DNA of 64,000 nt, taken from positions 80,225 through 144,224 of the forward strand of contig DEJS01000006.1 of the NCBI GenBank assembly GCA_002353485.1, in the 5' to 3' direction. This DNA is from Prevotella sp. UBA2742. GTDB taxonomy: Bacteria; Bacteroidota; Bacteroidia; Bacteroidales; Bacteroidaceae. The translations under genes were made by a program, and so were the position numbers. Below the pieces are notes generated by a model, which worked only from the letters and a program-made list of their open reading frames with translations, had not been told where the DNA came from and searched no databases. Below, in pieces: positions 26,536 through 35,935 of this stretch. Within the stretch, counting starts at the first letter, position 1. Each line of letters begins with the position of its first letter.

Positions 26536-27093
26536 ATGGACGAACAACTGAAACAGATAGGCGAGCGGCTGCGCGGATTGCGCGAGGTGCTGGACATTCC
26601 CGTCAGTGAGATGGCTGAGACAATAGACGTCTCGGCTGAGAAGTATGAGAGGATAGAGCGAGGCGAGCTGGACATAACCATCTCGAACCTGATGAAGATA
26701 GCGAAGAAGTACGGGATTTCGACCGAGGAACTTATCTTTGCAGAGACTCCCCGCATGAAGTCGTACTTTGTGGTGCGCAAGGGGCAGGGCGTCAGCATAG
26801 AGCGCACGAAGGCATATAAGTACCAGTCGCTGGTGAGTGGCTTCGTGGACCACAAGGCTGATGTGTTCATCGTCACCGTGGAGCCCAAGCCGGGGGCCCG
26901 TACCATCTATAAGAACACCCATAAGGGACAGGAGTTCAACATGGTACTGGAGGGTAAGATGGAACTGTACATTGCAGGCAAGACCATTGTACTGGAAGAG
27001 GGTGACAGCATCTACTTCGACTCTACCAAGCCTCATGGCATGCTGGCTGTGGGCGACAAACCGGTACGCTTCCTGGCCTTTACGGTAGAGTAG
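26536..27093 (+). CDS. XRE-family regulator with C-terminal cupin
   Basis: 185 residues. An N-terminal helix-turn-helix at about 9-62 (LRGLREVLDIPVSEMAETID, EKYERIERGELDITISNLMK) is followed by a small cupin at about 110-182 (HKGQEFNMVLEGKMELYIAG, EEGDSIYFDSTKPHGM). This PuuR/ClgR-like layout usually represses or activates neighbouring metabolic genes in response to a small ligand. It sits 2 nt after proC and 37 nt before the acyl-CoA synthetase, and in Bacteroides as I recall the same two genes follow proC. Control of this operon is likely but not shown. Confidence 0.9.
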   Translation: MDEQLKQIGERLRGLREVLDIPVSEMAETIDVSAEKYERIERGELDITISNLMKIAKKYGISTEELIFAETPRMKSYFVVRKGQGVSIERTKAYKYQSLVSGFVDHKADVFIVTVEPKPGARTIYKNTHKGQEFNMVLEGKMELYIAGKTIVLEEGDSIYFDSTKPHGMLAVGDKPVRFLAFTVE

Positions 27094-27130
27094 TCTGAAC
27101 GTTGAAACATCGAAATAAAGGATCAACACA

Positions 27131-28798
27131 ATGATTGAAAGATTTCTGAAGCAGACAAGCTTCACCTCAGTGGAGGATTACAATAAGCATCTGGAGTTTA
27201 TTATTCCGGAGAACTTTAACTTTGCCTACGACGTTATGGATGCGTGGGCCGAGGAGAAACCTGACGGGCTGGCCCTGCTGTGGACCAACGATCAGGGAGA
27301 GGAAATACGTACTACCTTCAAGGAGTTGAAGGAACAGTCGGACCAGGCTGCGTCGTACTTGCAGTCGCTGGGCATTGGAAAGAATGACCCGGTGATGCTT
27401 ATACTGAAGCGACGCTATGAGTGGTGGGTAGTCATGCTGGCCCTGTGTAAGATAGGGGCCATCGTCATTCCTGCCACGCACATGCTGACCAAGAAGGATA
27501 TTGTGTATCGTAATACACGGGCCTCGGTGAAGGCCATCATCTGTGTGGACGATGCTTATGTAGTAGGTGAGATACAGAAGGCAATGGCTGACAGCCCGAC
27601 GGTGAAGCAGTATATTGCCGTCACTGACCACGGCAAGCCTATTCCTGAGGGTTTCCACGACTGGCAGTCGGAATGGAAGAAGGCAGCGCCCTTTGTGCGC
27701 CCTGCCTTTGTGAACGAGAACGACGACACGATGATTATGTACTTCACCAGCGGTACGTCGGGTGAGCCCAAGATGGTGGCTCACGACTACCTGTACGCCA
27801 TGGGTCACCTGACGACAGGTGTCTTCTGGCATCACCTGCATGAGGGAAGTCTGCACCTGACGGTGGCTGATACGGGTTGGGGCAAGGCCGTATGGGGCAA
27901 GTTCTACGGACAGTGGTTCGCGGGTGCTACGGTATTCGTGTTCGACCATGAGAAGTTTAATGCCGACACGCTGCTCAGGCAGATAGAGAAGTATAGGGTG
28001 ACGAGCTTCTGTGCTCCGCCTACCATCTACCGTTTTATGATACGCGAGGACTTGTCGAAGTATGACCTGTCATCGCTGGAGTATTGCTGTACGGCAGGTG
28101 AGGCCCTGAACCCTGCCGTGTATGACAAGTTCTACGAGAAGACCGGCATCAAGATGATGGAGGGGTTCGGTCAGACGGAAACTACGATGACGCTGGGCAC
28201 CTTCCCATGGATGGAGCCTAAGCCGGGAAGCATGGGTATTCCTAATGCGCAGTACGACATCGACTTGATACGTGCTGACGGTACTCCGTGTGAGGACGGT
28301 GAGAAGGGCGAGATAGTGGTTCGTGTGGGCGACAGGAAACCCATAGGACTGTTTAAGGGCTACTACCGTGACGAGGAGAAGACGCGCGAGGCCTGGCATG
28401 ACGGGCTGTACCATACCGGCGACATGGCATGGCGCGACGAAGACGGCTACTACTGGTTTGAGGGCCGTATTGACGATGTCATCAAGTCGAGCGGCTACCG
28501 TATCGGTCCGTTCGAGGTGGAGTCGGCACTGATGACCCATCCTGCTGTCGTGGAGTGTGCTATCACGGGAGTACCTGACGATATCCGCGGCATGGTGGTG
28601 AAGGCCACTGTGGTGCTTGGCAAGGAGTGGAAGGACAAGGCAGGCGAAGACCTGGTGAAGGAGTTGCAGCAGCATGTCAAGAAGGTGACGGCTCCTTATA
28701 AGTATCCTCGTATCGTGGAGTTCGTTGACGAGTTGCCCAAGACCATCAGCGGCAAGATACGCCGCGTGGAGATAAGGGATAAAGACAGCAAGAAATAA
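27131..28798 (+). CDS. AMP-forming acyl-CoA synthetase
   Basis: 555 residues, ANL superfamily. The P-loop-like TSGTSGEPKMVAHDYLYA, the A5 motif EGFGQTETT, the A7-A8 region YHTGDMAWRDEDGYYWFEGR plus IDDVIKSSGYRIGP, and the C-terminal catalytic lysine in LPKTISGKIRRVE are all visible. It activates a carboxylic acid, probably acetate or a medium or branched short-chain acid, to its CoA ester. Its place in an arginine/proline operon is not explained by the chemistry, but the linkage appears conserved in the phylum. proB follows 12 nt later. Confidence 0.92.
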   Translation: MIERFLKQTSFTSVEDYNKHLEFIIPENFNFAYDVMDAWAEEKPDGLALLWTNDQGEEIRTTFKELKEQSDQAASYLQSLGIGKNDPVMLILKRRYEWWVVMLALCKIGAIVIPATHMLTKKDIVYRNTRASVKAIICVDDAYVVGEIQKAMADSPTVKQYIAVTDHGKPIPEGFHDWQSEWKKAAPFVRPAFVNENDDTMIMYFTSGTSGEPKMVAHDYLYAMGHLTTGVFWHHLHEGSLHLTVADTGWGKAVWGKFYGQWFAGATVFVFDHEKFNADTLLRQIEKYRVTSFCAPPTIYRFMIREDLSKYDLSSLEYCCTAGEALNPAVYDKFYEKTGIKMMEGFGQTETTMTLGTFPWMEPKPGSMGIPNAQYDIDLIRADGTPCEDGEKGEIVVRVGDRKPIGLFKGYYRDEEKTREAWHDGLYHTGDMAWRDEDGYYWFEGRIDDVIKSSGYRIGPFEVESALMTHPAVVECAITGVPDDIRGMVVKATVVLGKEWKDKAGEDLVKELQQHVKKVTAPYKYPRIVEFVDELPKTISGKIRRVEIRDKDSKK

Positions 28799-28810
28799 GA
28801 CGACGGAGAG

Positions 28811-29584
28811 ATGAAGAAACGTATTGTCATCAAGGTAGGCTCCAATGTGCTGACGCGGCAGGACGGTAAACTTGACGTGACGCGAATGTCGGCACTGGTA
28901 GACCAGGTGGCATGGCTGCGCCGTCAGAATATCGAGGTGATTCTCGTCTCGTCGGGTGCTGTTGCCTGCGGACGTCGAGAGCTTACCGTCGACCACTCGC
29001 TGGACTCGGTAGAGCAGCGACAGCTGTTTTCGGCTGTCGGACAGGTGAAGCTTGTAGGACTCTACTATGACCTGTTCCGTGAGTATGGCATTCATGTCGG
29101 ACAGGTGCTTACCATGAAGGAGAACTTCCAGCCTGGCGAGCAGTACCAGAACCAACAGGCTTGCATGTCGGTAATGCTGGAGAACGACGTGCTGCCCATT
29201 GTGAACGAGAACGACACCGTGTCGGTGACAGAGCTGATGTTTACCGATAACGATGAGCTCTCGGGGCTCATCGCCAAGATGATGCAGGCCGACACGCTCA
29301 TCCTGCTGTCAAACATAGACGGCATCTATACCACCCATCCGGATGACCCTGGAGCAGAGCTTATCAGCGAGGTAGCCCCAGGGCGCGACCTGTCGGAGTA
29401 TATACAGCCTGAGAAGAGTGCCTTTGGGCGTGGGGGCATGCACTCGAAGTACACCACAGCCCAGAAGGTGCAGCAAGCCGGGATTCGTGTCATTATCGCC
29501 AACGGAGAGCGCGACGACATACTCATAGACCTAATCGACAATAAGCATAACGTACCTCATACAGAGTTTATAGCATGCAACTGA
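28811..29584 (+). CDS. proB: glutamate 5-kinase
   Basis: 257 residues, the short form without a C-terminal PUA domain. Amino-acid-kinase motifs are IVIKVGSNVLT at the N-terminus, VSSGAVACGR, IVNENDTVS and GRGGMHSKYTTAQKVQQAGI. It phosphorylates glutamate in the first step of proline synthesis. The C-terminus overlaps the proA start by 10 nt, so the two enzymes, which pass an unstable phosphate, are coupled at translation. Confidence 0.94.
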   Translation: MKKRIVIKVGSNVLTRQDGKLDVTRMSALVDQVAWLRRQNIEVILVSSGAVACGRRELTVDHSLDSVEQRQLFSAVGQVKLVGLYYDLFREYGIHVGQVLTMKENFQPGEQYQNQQACMSVMLENDVLPIVNENDTVSVTELMFTDNDELSGLIAKMMQADTLILLSNIDGIYTTHPDDPGAELISEVAPGRDLSEYIQPEKSAFGRGGMHSKYTTAQKVQQAGIRVIIANGERDDILIDLIDNKHNVPHTEFIACN

Positions 29585-30822
29585 AAGATACCTTTGAACG
29601 AGTGAAGGCAGCCAGCAAAAGTCTGGCCTTGCTCACTGACGAACAGCGTAACGATATATTACTGGCCGTTGCCGATGCCATCGTCGGTAATAAGGAACGT
29701 ATTCTGGCCGCCAATGCCAGCGATTTGGCCAAGATGGACCAGAAGAACCCGCTCTACGACCGTCTGCAGCTGACGGAGAAGCGCCTGGATGACATTGCCG
29801 GTGACATGCGCAACGTGGCTACGCTGCCATCACCGCTGGGACATATCACCAAAGAGAAGACGCTCCCCAACGGACTGCGCCTATGTAGGGTCAGCGTGCC
29901 TTTCGGAGTGATAGGCATGATATATGAGGCCCGCCCCAATGTGACATACGACGTCTTCTCGCTCTGCTTCAAGAGTGGCAATGCCTGCGTGCTGAAAGGC
30001 GGCTCGGATGCCGACCTGTCGAACCAGGCCAGTGTGGAGCTGATACATGAGGTGTTGGCTCGCTTTGACGTCAACCCTGACGTGGTGACCTTGCTGCCTG
30101 CCACCCATGAGGCTACGGGAGAACTGCTCAATGCTGTGGGCTACGTAGACCTGTGTATACCCCGTGGTGGCAGAAGGCTCATCGACTTTGTACGCGACAC
30201 GGCACGCATCCCGGTCATTGAGACAGGAGCCGGCGTGGTGAACACCTACTTCGACAAGGATGGCGACCTGGAGATGGGCAAGGCCATCGTATGCAATGCC
30301 AAGACACGCCGCGTCTCGGTATGTAACGCCTTGGACTGCCTCATCGTCCATGAAAGCAGGCTGGGCGACCTCTTTGAACTGGTGAAGCCCTTGCTCGACC
30401 ACAAGGTAAAGCTGTATGCTGATATCCCGGCCTACCAGTTGCTGGTGGGCAAATACCCCGATATCCTGCTGGAGCCTGCCACGTCAGAGTGTTTCGGTAC
30501 GGAGTTCATGGACTACAAGATGGCTATCCGCACGGTAGCGTCGCTGGAGGAAGCGCTTGCTCATATTGATGCCTACGGCTCAGGACACAGCGAGGCCATC
30601 ATCACAGCCAACGAGGAGACGGCACGCCGTTTCCAACAGCATGTGGACGCAGCCTGCGTGTATTGGAATGCGCCTACTTCGTTTACGGATGGTGCCCAGT
30701 TCGGGTTGGGCGCCGAGATAGGCATCTCCACCCAGAAGCTGGGTCCTCGCGGGCCTATGGCTTTGGAAGAGATAACCACCTACAAGTGGCTCATCGAAGG
30801 TAATGGACAAGTACGGACATAA
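29575..30822 (+). CDS. proA: gamma-glutamyl phosphate reductase
   Basis: 415 residues. Aldehyde-dehydrogenase-fold enzyme with VPFGVIGMIYEARPNVTYDV, GGSDADLSNQASVEL, CIPRGGRRLIDFV and the catalytic-cysteine region VSVCNALDCLIVHE, all typical of ProA. It reduces glutamyl-5-phosphate to the semialdehyde. It overlaps proB by 10 nt and is followed after 21 nt by a sensor kinase gene. It completes proline synthesis together with proB and proC in the same transcript. Confidence 0.95.
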   Translation: MQLKDTFERVKAASKSLALLTDEQRNDILLAVADAIVGNKERILAANASDLAKMDQKNPLYDRLQLTEKRLDDIAGDMRNVATLPSPLGHITKEKTLPNGLRLCRVSVPFGVIGMIYEARPNVTYDVFSLCFKSGNACVLKGGSDADLSNQASVELIHEVLARFDVNPDVVTLLPATHEATGELLNAVGYVDLCIPRGGRRLIDFVRDTARIPVIETGAGVVNTYFDKDGDLEMGKAIVCNAKTRRVSVCNALDCLIVHESRLGDLFELVKPLLDHKVKLYADIPAYQLLVGKYPDILLEPATSECFGTEFMDYKMAIRTVASLEEALAHIDAYGSGHSEAIITANEETARRFQQHVDAACVYWNAPTSFTDGAQFGLGAEIGISTQKLGPRGPMALEEITTYKWLIEGNGQVRT

Positions 30823-30843
30823 CCAGAAATAAGCCCTAAAGCT

Positions 30844-32883
30844 ATGAATAGAATAAGGAAAAGAAAAACCTTCAGGACCTTGGCCCTCTGTCTGGCCGCC
30901 GGACTTCTGGCCGTGTCGTGCCAGGAGGGAGCAAAGCCCCGCAAGTTGACCGTAGAGCAGTTGGACTATAACGACTCGCTGGTCTATGCCGCCATGGATT
31001 CGGACTACAACGAGGCCCTGCTGCTGGTAGACAGTCTGGAAGACGTACACGCCCTATACGATGCCAAGATATGCTTCTATCGGGCACAGATATACTTCAA
31101 GATGGGTCAGGAGCTCAGCGCCGAGCTTTACTATAAGAAGGCGCTGGCCGGCAATGCCCTTCGCGAAGAGCGTCCTTCCATCTACTACTACGCCTACGAC
31201 CAGCTGTCCACCATCCTTACCATCAAGGGCGACCAGCAGGGAGCGCTTGCCACGGCCACCGAGGGCTACGCCAAGGTGAAAGATGACGAGACGGACACTG
31301 GGCAGCACTGGAAGTCCATTCTCTTGCACGACATCGGCTACTGCCAGATGCAGCTGGGCCGCGTGGAAGAGGCCGAGAAGAACTTTACCCATGCCTACAA
31401 CACTCTGAAGCGTCTGGCCATGCAGACCAAGAAGTACGACAATATATACTCCTGGGCCCGTGTGGCCTACAACATCATGGATGCCTACACCAGCACGGGC
31501 AACTACGACAAGGCCGAGAAGTGGGTATTAGCGGCCGAGGAAGCCATCACCAAGCTGGTAGAGTCGCCCAAGTGTCCGAAGAAGACCGCCGAGGAATACC
31601 TTGGCAGCCTCAATACCCACCGGGCAATAGTCTACGTCAAGACAGGCCAGAAGGCCGAGGCCGAGGCCGCCTACCAGCAGTTCCTGCGTTCGCCCTATTC
31701 CAACACCAACATCGGACTGGTCGACAACTCCGAATACCTGGAGATAGCAGAACGCTGGAACGACCTGGCCAACCTGACGCCCCGACTCGACTCGTTGGCC
31801 TCGGCATGGGGCATGCCCAAGTCCATGTACTACCTGAAGACCTATCTGGTACCCTTCTTCAATGCCTACCAGAAGTCGGGCCGACAGGAAAAGGCGCTGA
31901 GCATCGCGCAGCGCATAGCCGACTCGGTAGACTCCATCGACAGCTACGAGCGCAAGCATAATGCCGCCGAGCTGGCCATCATCTACGAGACACAGGAGAA
32001 GGAGAACAAAATCAAGGAGCAGGCCGCCTCGCTCTCCGAGCAGCGCATACTGTCAGTAGCCGGCGGTCTGGTACTGGTGCTGACGTTCTTCGTCATCTTC
32101 CTCTATCATAAGTTCAACGCCGCCCGCAAGCTGGCCGAGAAGAACGAAGAACTGGAAAAGAAGAACGACGCACTCACCATTGCCAATGCCCGTGCCGAGG
32201 AGTCGTCGAGAATGAAGACCAACTTCATCCGTCAGATATCGCACGAGATACGCACGCCGCTGAACATCCTTAATGGCTTTACCCAGGTGCTCACATCACA
32301 CAGTGACGACATCACCGACAGCGAAAAGAGCGACATCCAGCATCGCATCACCGAGAACACAGAACGCATTACGGAACTCATCAACAAGATGCTGGAACTG
32401 TCCGAAGCCAGCAGCCATACCGTCATTGAGCGTACGGACGAGGTGACGGGCACCGAGATAGCCAGCGACGCCATCCAGCACTCGGGCATCACCAAGGCCA
32501 CCCATATCCGCTTCGACATGGAGGACAGGGACGGCGCAGGCAAGCTGCTCTTCAAGACCAATATACGCTATGCCACGCGCGCCCTGGCACTGCTCCTCGA
32601 CAATGCCCAGAAGTTCACTAAGACAGGCTCGGCCCGTCTGCTGCTCAGCAGGCAAGACGCCCACATGGCCTTCATCGTCGAGGACACCGGCATAGGCATT
32701 CCCCCCGAAGAGTCAGAACATATCTTTGGCGAGTTCGTACAGCTGGACGAATACTACGACGGCACGGGCATCGGGCTTGCCGTAGCCCGCAGCATCGTGC
32801 GGCGCCTGGGAGGCGACATCGTACTGGACACCACCTACACCGGTGGCTCACGATTCATAATGACACTACCCATAGAAAAGTAA
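30844..32883 (+). CDS. TPR sensor histidine kinase with lipobox-like N-terminus
   Basis: 679 residues. The N-terminus (LCLAAGLLAVSCQEGAK) looks like a signal peptide ending in a lipobox Cys. About 350 residues of TPR-like helices follow (ALYDAKICFYRAQIYFKMGQ, AEKNFTHAYNTLKRLAM), then a transmembrane helix at about 400-420 (ILSVAGGLVLVLTFFVIFLY), a coiled coil, a HisKA domain with the phospho-acceptor in FIRQISHEIRTPLNIL, and a HATPase domain with DNAQKFTKT, VEDTGIGIPPEES and GTGIGLAVARSIV. It is an orphan: no response regulator is next to it. It sits between proA and argF', 21 and 16 nt away, so it rides on the amino-acid operon. Confidence 0.9.
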   Translation: MNRIRKRKTFRTLALCLAAGLLAVSCQEGAKPRKLTVEQLDYNDSLVYAAMDSDYNEALLLVDSLEDVHALYDAKICFYRAQIYFKMGQELSAELYYKKALAGNALREERPSIYYYAYDQLSTILTIKGDQQGALATATEGYAKVKDDETDTGQHWKSILLHDIGYCQMQLGRVEEAEKNFTHAYNTLKRLAMQTKKYDNIYSWARVAYNIMDAYTSTGNYDKAEKWVLAAEEAITKLVESPKCPKKTAEEYLGSLNTHRAIVYVKTGQKAEAEAAYQQFLRSPYSNTNIGLVDNSEYLEIAERWNDLANLTPRLDSLASAWGMPKSMYYLKTYLVPFFNAYQKSGRQEKALSIAQRIADSVDSIDSYERKHNAAELAIIYETQEKENKIKEQAASLSEQRILSVAGGLVLVLTFFVIFLYHKFNAARKLAEKNEELEKKNDALTIANARAEESSRMKTNFIRQISHEIRTPLNILNGFTQVLTSHSDDITDSEKSDIQHRITENTERITELINKMLELSEASSHTVIERTDEVTGTEIASDAIQHSGITKATHIRFDMEDRDGAGKLLFKTNIRYATRALALLLDNAQKFTKTGSARLLLSRQDAHMAFIVEDTGIGIPPEESEHIFGEFVQLDEYYDGTGIGLAVARSIVRRLGGDIVLDTTYTGGSRFIMTLPIEK

Positions 32884-32899
32884 GAAAACAGTAATAACA

Positions 32900-33862
32900 A
32901 TGAGAAGCTTCATTAACGTACAAGACATCGGCCCCCTGGACAAGGCCCTGGCCGAAGCAACAGAGATAAAGAACGACCGTTACAAGTACCAGCATCTGGG
33001 CAAGAACAAAACCCTGATGATGATATTCTTCAACAACTCGCTGCGCACCCGCCTCAGCACCCAGAAGGCCGCCATGAACCTGGGCATGAACGTCATCGTG
33101 CTCGACGTCAATGCCGGGGCCTGGAAGCTGGAGACCGAGCGCGGCGTCATCATGGACGGCGACAAGTCGGAGCACCTGCTCGAGGCCATTCCCGTCATGG
33201 GCTGCTACTGCGACCTCATCGGCGTGCGCTCCTTCGCCGGACTGACCGACCGCGAGTACGACTATGCCGAGACCGTGCTGCAGCAGTTCATCAAGTACAG
33301 CGGTCGCCCCGTCTTCGCCATGGAGACGGCCACCGTCCACCCCCTGCAGGCCTTTGCCGACCTCATCACCATCGAGGAATACAAAAAAGTGAAGCGCCCC
33401 AAGGTCGTACTGACCTGGGCCCCCCACTGCCGCGCCCTGCCGCAGGCCGTGCCCAACTCGTTCGCCCAGTGGATGAACGCCGCCGATGTCGACTTCGTCA
33501 TCACCCATCCCGAAGGCTACGAGCTCGACCCCCGTTTCGTGGGCGACGCCCACGTGGAGTACGACCAGAAGAAAGCCTTCCAGGGTGCCGACTTCATCTA
33601 CGCCAAGAACTGGTCGAACCCCGGCGTCACCAACCCCGCCGACTATGGCAAGATAACCTCCCGTGACATGTCGTGGACGGTAGACACCGAGCACATGTCG
33701 TGGACCAACGAAGCCAAGTTCATGCACTGCCTGCCCGTGCGCCGCAACCTTATCGTCACCGACGACGTCATCGAGTCGCCCAACAGCATCGTCATCCCTG
33801 AGGCTGCCAACCGCGAGATATCCTGCTCCGTCGTCATCAAACGCATGCTGGAAGCCCTATGA
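32900..33862 (+). CDS. argF': N-succinylornithine carbamoyltransferase
   Basis: 320 residues. The carbamoyl-phosphate loop reads NNSLRTRLSTQKA, differing from the STRTR of ordinary ArgF, and the family-specific segments MNVIVLDVNAGAWKLE, CYCDLIGVRSFAG, HCLPVRRN and EAANREISCSVV match the Bacteroides fragilis SOTCase type. It carbamoylates N-succinyl-L-ornithine in the succinylated arginine route. Position 90, a specificity residue (Pro in B. fragilis by my recollection, Glu in acetyl-specific enzymes), is Ser here. The start of the aldolase gene overlaps its stop by 4 nt (ATGA). Confidence 0.9.
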   Translation: MRSFINVQDIGPLDKALAEATEIKNDRYKYQHLGKNKTLMMIFFNNSLRTRLSTQKAAMNLGMNVIVLDVNAGAWKLETERGVIMDGDKSEHLLEAIPVMGCYCDLIGVRSFAGLTDREYDYAETVLQQFIKYSGRPVFAMETATVHPLQAFADLITIEEYKKVKRPKVVLTWAPHCRALPQAVPNSFAQWMNAADVDFVITHPEGYELDPRFVGDAHVEYDQKKAFQGADFIYAKNWSNPGVTNPADYGKITSRDMSWTVDTEHMSWTNEAKFMHCLPVRRNLIVTDDVIESPNSIVIPEAANREISCSVVIKRMLEAL

Positions 33863-34884
33863 TATCCTTCGAATGCGACTATAACAACGGAGCGCACCCC
33901 AAGGTGCTCCAGAACCTCATCCAGTACAACGAGGCGAAGACCACCCCCTACGGCTTCGACGCGTTCTCCGAGCGTGCCAAGCAGCGCATCCGCGAGGCCA
34001 TCGGCATGCCCGACGCCCAGATATTCTTCCTGACCGGCGGCACCCAGACCAACGCCACCACCATCGACTCCATGCTCTATCAGTACGAGGGCGTCATCTG
34101 TGCCGACACCGGGCACATCAACGTCCACGAGGCCGGTGCCGTCGAGTTCACCGAGCATAAAATCATCACCCTGCCCAACCACGACGGCCGTCTGGACCAC
34201 CGCGAGCTGGCAAAGTATCTCGACGACTACATGCACGACGGCAGCCGTGCCCATGCCGTCTACCCCGGACTGGTCTACATCACCTTCCCCACCGAGTACG
34301 GCACCCTCTATACGGCGCAGCAGCTGGACAGCATCTACCAGGTATGCCGCGACTACGACATACCCCTCTACGTCGACGGTGCCCGTCTGGGCTACGGCCT
34401 GATGGCCGACGGCTGCGACATCACGCTGCCCTGGCTGGCCCGCCACTGCGACGTGTTCTACATCGGCGGCACCAAGATAGGCGCCCTTTGCGGCGAGGCC
34501 GTCGTCTTCTGCGGCCGTCAGGCCCACAAGCATTTCTTCTCCATCCAGAAGCAGCACGGCGCCGTCATAGCCAAGGGAGCCCTCATCGGCCTGCAGTTCG
34601 ACGCCCTGTTCACCGACAACCTCTACTTCGACATCTCCCGCCACGCCATCCTGATGGCCGCCCAGATGAAGCAGGTGTTCAAGGAGAAAGGCTACCCCTT
34701 CTACATCGACTCGCCCACCAACCAGCAGTTTGTCATCCTGCACAACGACCAGGTGGAGCGCCTGTCGCGCGACGTAGAGTTCAGCCACTGGGGCAAGGCC
34801 GACGCCCGGCACACCATCTGCCGCTTCGTCACCTCCTGGGCCACGACAGAAGAAGACATAAACGAACTGAAGCGCCTATTGTAG
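33859..34884 (+). CDS. low-specificity L-threonine aldolase / beta-eliminating lyase family
   Basis: 341 residues, fold-type-I PLP enzyme. Features are MISFECDYNNGAHPKVLQNL, TPYGFDAFSERA, FFLTGGTQTNATTIDSML, YVDGARLGYGL, and the PLP lysine in FYIGGTKIGALCGEAVVF. It probably cleaves L-threonine or allo-threonine to glycine and acetaldehyde in the cytoplasm. Start and stop both overlap neighbours: ATGA with argF' and a 9-nt overlap with the convergent pectinesterase. The final codons lie within a perfect palindrome that serves both genes. Confidence 0.9.
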   Translation: MISFECDYNNGAHPKVLQNLIQYNEAKTTPYGFDAFSERAKQRIREAIGMPDAQIFFLTGGTQTNATTIDSMLYQYEGVICADTGHINVHEAGAVEFTEHKIITLPNHDGRLDHRELAKYLDDYMHDGSRAHAVYPGLVYITFPTEYGTLYTAQQLDSIYQVCRDYDIPLYVDGARLGYGLMADGCDITLPWLARHCDVFYIGGTKIGALCGEAVVFCGRQAHKHFFSIQKQHGAVIAKGALIGLQFDALFTDNLYFDISRHAILMAAQMKQVFKEKGYPFYIDSPTNQQFVILHNDQVERLSRDVEFSHWGKADARHTICRFVTSWATTEEDINELKRLL

Positions 34885-34893
34885 GCGCTTCAG
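34867..34893. terminator. palindrome shared by two convergent gene ends
   Basis: A perfect 12-bp stem, CTGAAGCGCCTA (34867-34878) with TAGGCGCTTCAG (34882-34893) and loop TTG, spans the overlapping stops of the aldolase and the pectinesterase. Because it is palindromic, both proteins end in nearly the same residues (LKRLL and LKRLQ). No T-tract follows on either side, so the terminator role is an inference. Confidence 0.6.
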
Positions 34894-35931
34894 CAGTTTC
34901 TTGGCTTCCCCCTCCCGCTGGCGTATCACCTTCTGCGGGTTCCAGGTCGTAAACACCTTCTTCACCTTATACCTCTTGGCCTCCTTCTTCGTCAGGATGG
35001 TCTCCACGCTGTTCTTCTCGTCCTTCATCTCAAAGGTCACCACGTTCGTCGCCGGCGTGATGTCGCGCCCCTGGGCGTCCATGGTGCCGTACTCCTTGAA
35101 GTCGTTCTCTACGGTGCGCATGCCCCGGTAGTCGAAGCGTGTGGGGTTGAGCCGTTCGGGTGTCAGCAGCGTCGTGTACAGCATGATGCAGTGTGGCGTG
35201 CCGTTCCATCCCCGCGCATACTCGAAGTTCGACACCACGTTCTCTATCGTACAGCGGTTGAAGATGTATCCCCACGGCGTCTTCGATGTCTTCGGGGCGG
35301 CTATCACGTTGCGTCCGCCCACGCCGTTGGCCGTGCGTGGCTCCGTCACGATACGGCAGCGCTCAAACCACACGTCGCCGTCGCCGCAGATGAAGTCCAC
35401 CGTGCCGTGAATCTCTGAGTCCTGAAAGTAGAACTGCGACAGGTCGTTGTCCGAGAAGTAGGTGTCCTGATACGACAGCAGACATACGCGGTTGCACACC
35501 GTCCGGTCACCCTTGTCCTGCAGCGTGACGGCCCTGCCGGCAGCACCGGCACCGTAGTAGTCCAGGGCGTTCTTCAGCGTCAAGTCCTGAAAGTAGTTGC
35601 CCGTGCCGCGGTTCTGGAAGATGGCCGTCTTCGAGATGCCCTCTTTCTTCACGTCGGGCTTGTTCTGGATGACGGTGCCCCTCATGCTCTGCCCTATCAG
35701 CGCGATGTGATGACCCGTAATCTTGGTCAGCACCGTCTCGCCCAGGTCGTAGAACCCGTCGGGAATAAGTATGTAGAACGTCTCCGCCTGCTTGTCGGCA
35801 TTCACCTTGTTGGCCTGGGCCACGGCGTCAAGCAGGCTCTGTGCATCGTTCTTCTTTACCACCACGACCTGCTGTGCACGGCAGGTCAGCGCTGCCACCA
35901 GGCAGCATGCCAAAAGCATCAGGTTTCTCAT
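34876..35931 (-). CDS. pectinesterase (CE8), copy 1
   Basis: 351 residues with a signal peptide ending TCRAQ. Right-handed beta-helix carbohydrate esterase family 8. The conserved motifs are GQSMRGTVIQN, SYQDTYFSDND (catalytic Asp), GTVDFICGDGDVWFERC (second Asp) and ARGWNG (Arg and Trp). It removes methyl esters from homogalacturonan. It is a close tandem paralogue of the next gene, 4 nt upstream, and both likely come from one transcript starting at the promoter near 37021. It overlaps the convergent aldolase gene at its 3' end. Confidence 0.92.
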   Translation of the reverse strand: MRNLMLLACCLVAALTCRAQQVVVVKKNDAQSLLDAVAQANKVNADKQAETFYILIPDGFYDLGETVLTKITGHHIALIGQSMRGTVIQNKPDVKKEGISKTAIFQNRGTGNYFQDLTLKNALDYYGAGAAGRAVTLQDKGDRTVCNRVCLLSYQDTYFSDNDLSQFYFQDSEIHGTVDFICGDGDVWFERCRIVTEPRTANGVGGRNVIAAPKTSKTPWGYIFNRCTIENVVSNFEYARGWNGTPHCIMLYTTLLTPERLNPTRFDYRGMRTVENDFKEYGTMDAQGRDITPATNVVTFEMKDEKNSVETILTKKEAKRYKVKKVFTTWNPQKVIRQREGEAKKLLKRLQ

Positions 35932-35935
35932 CTCC

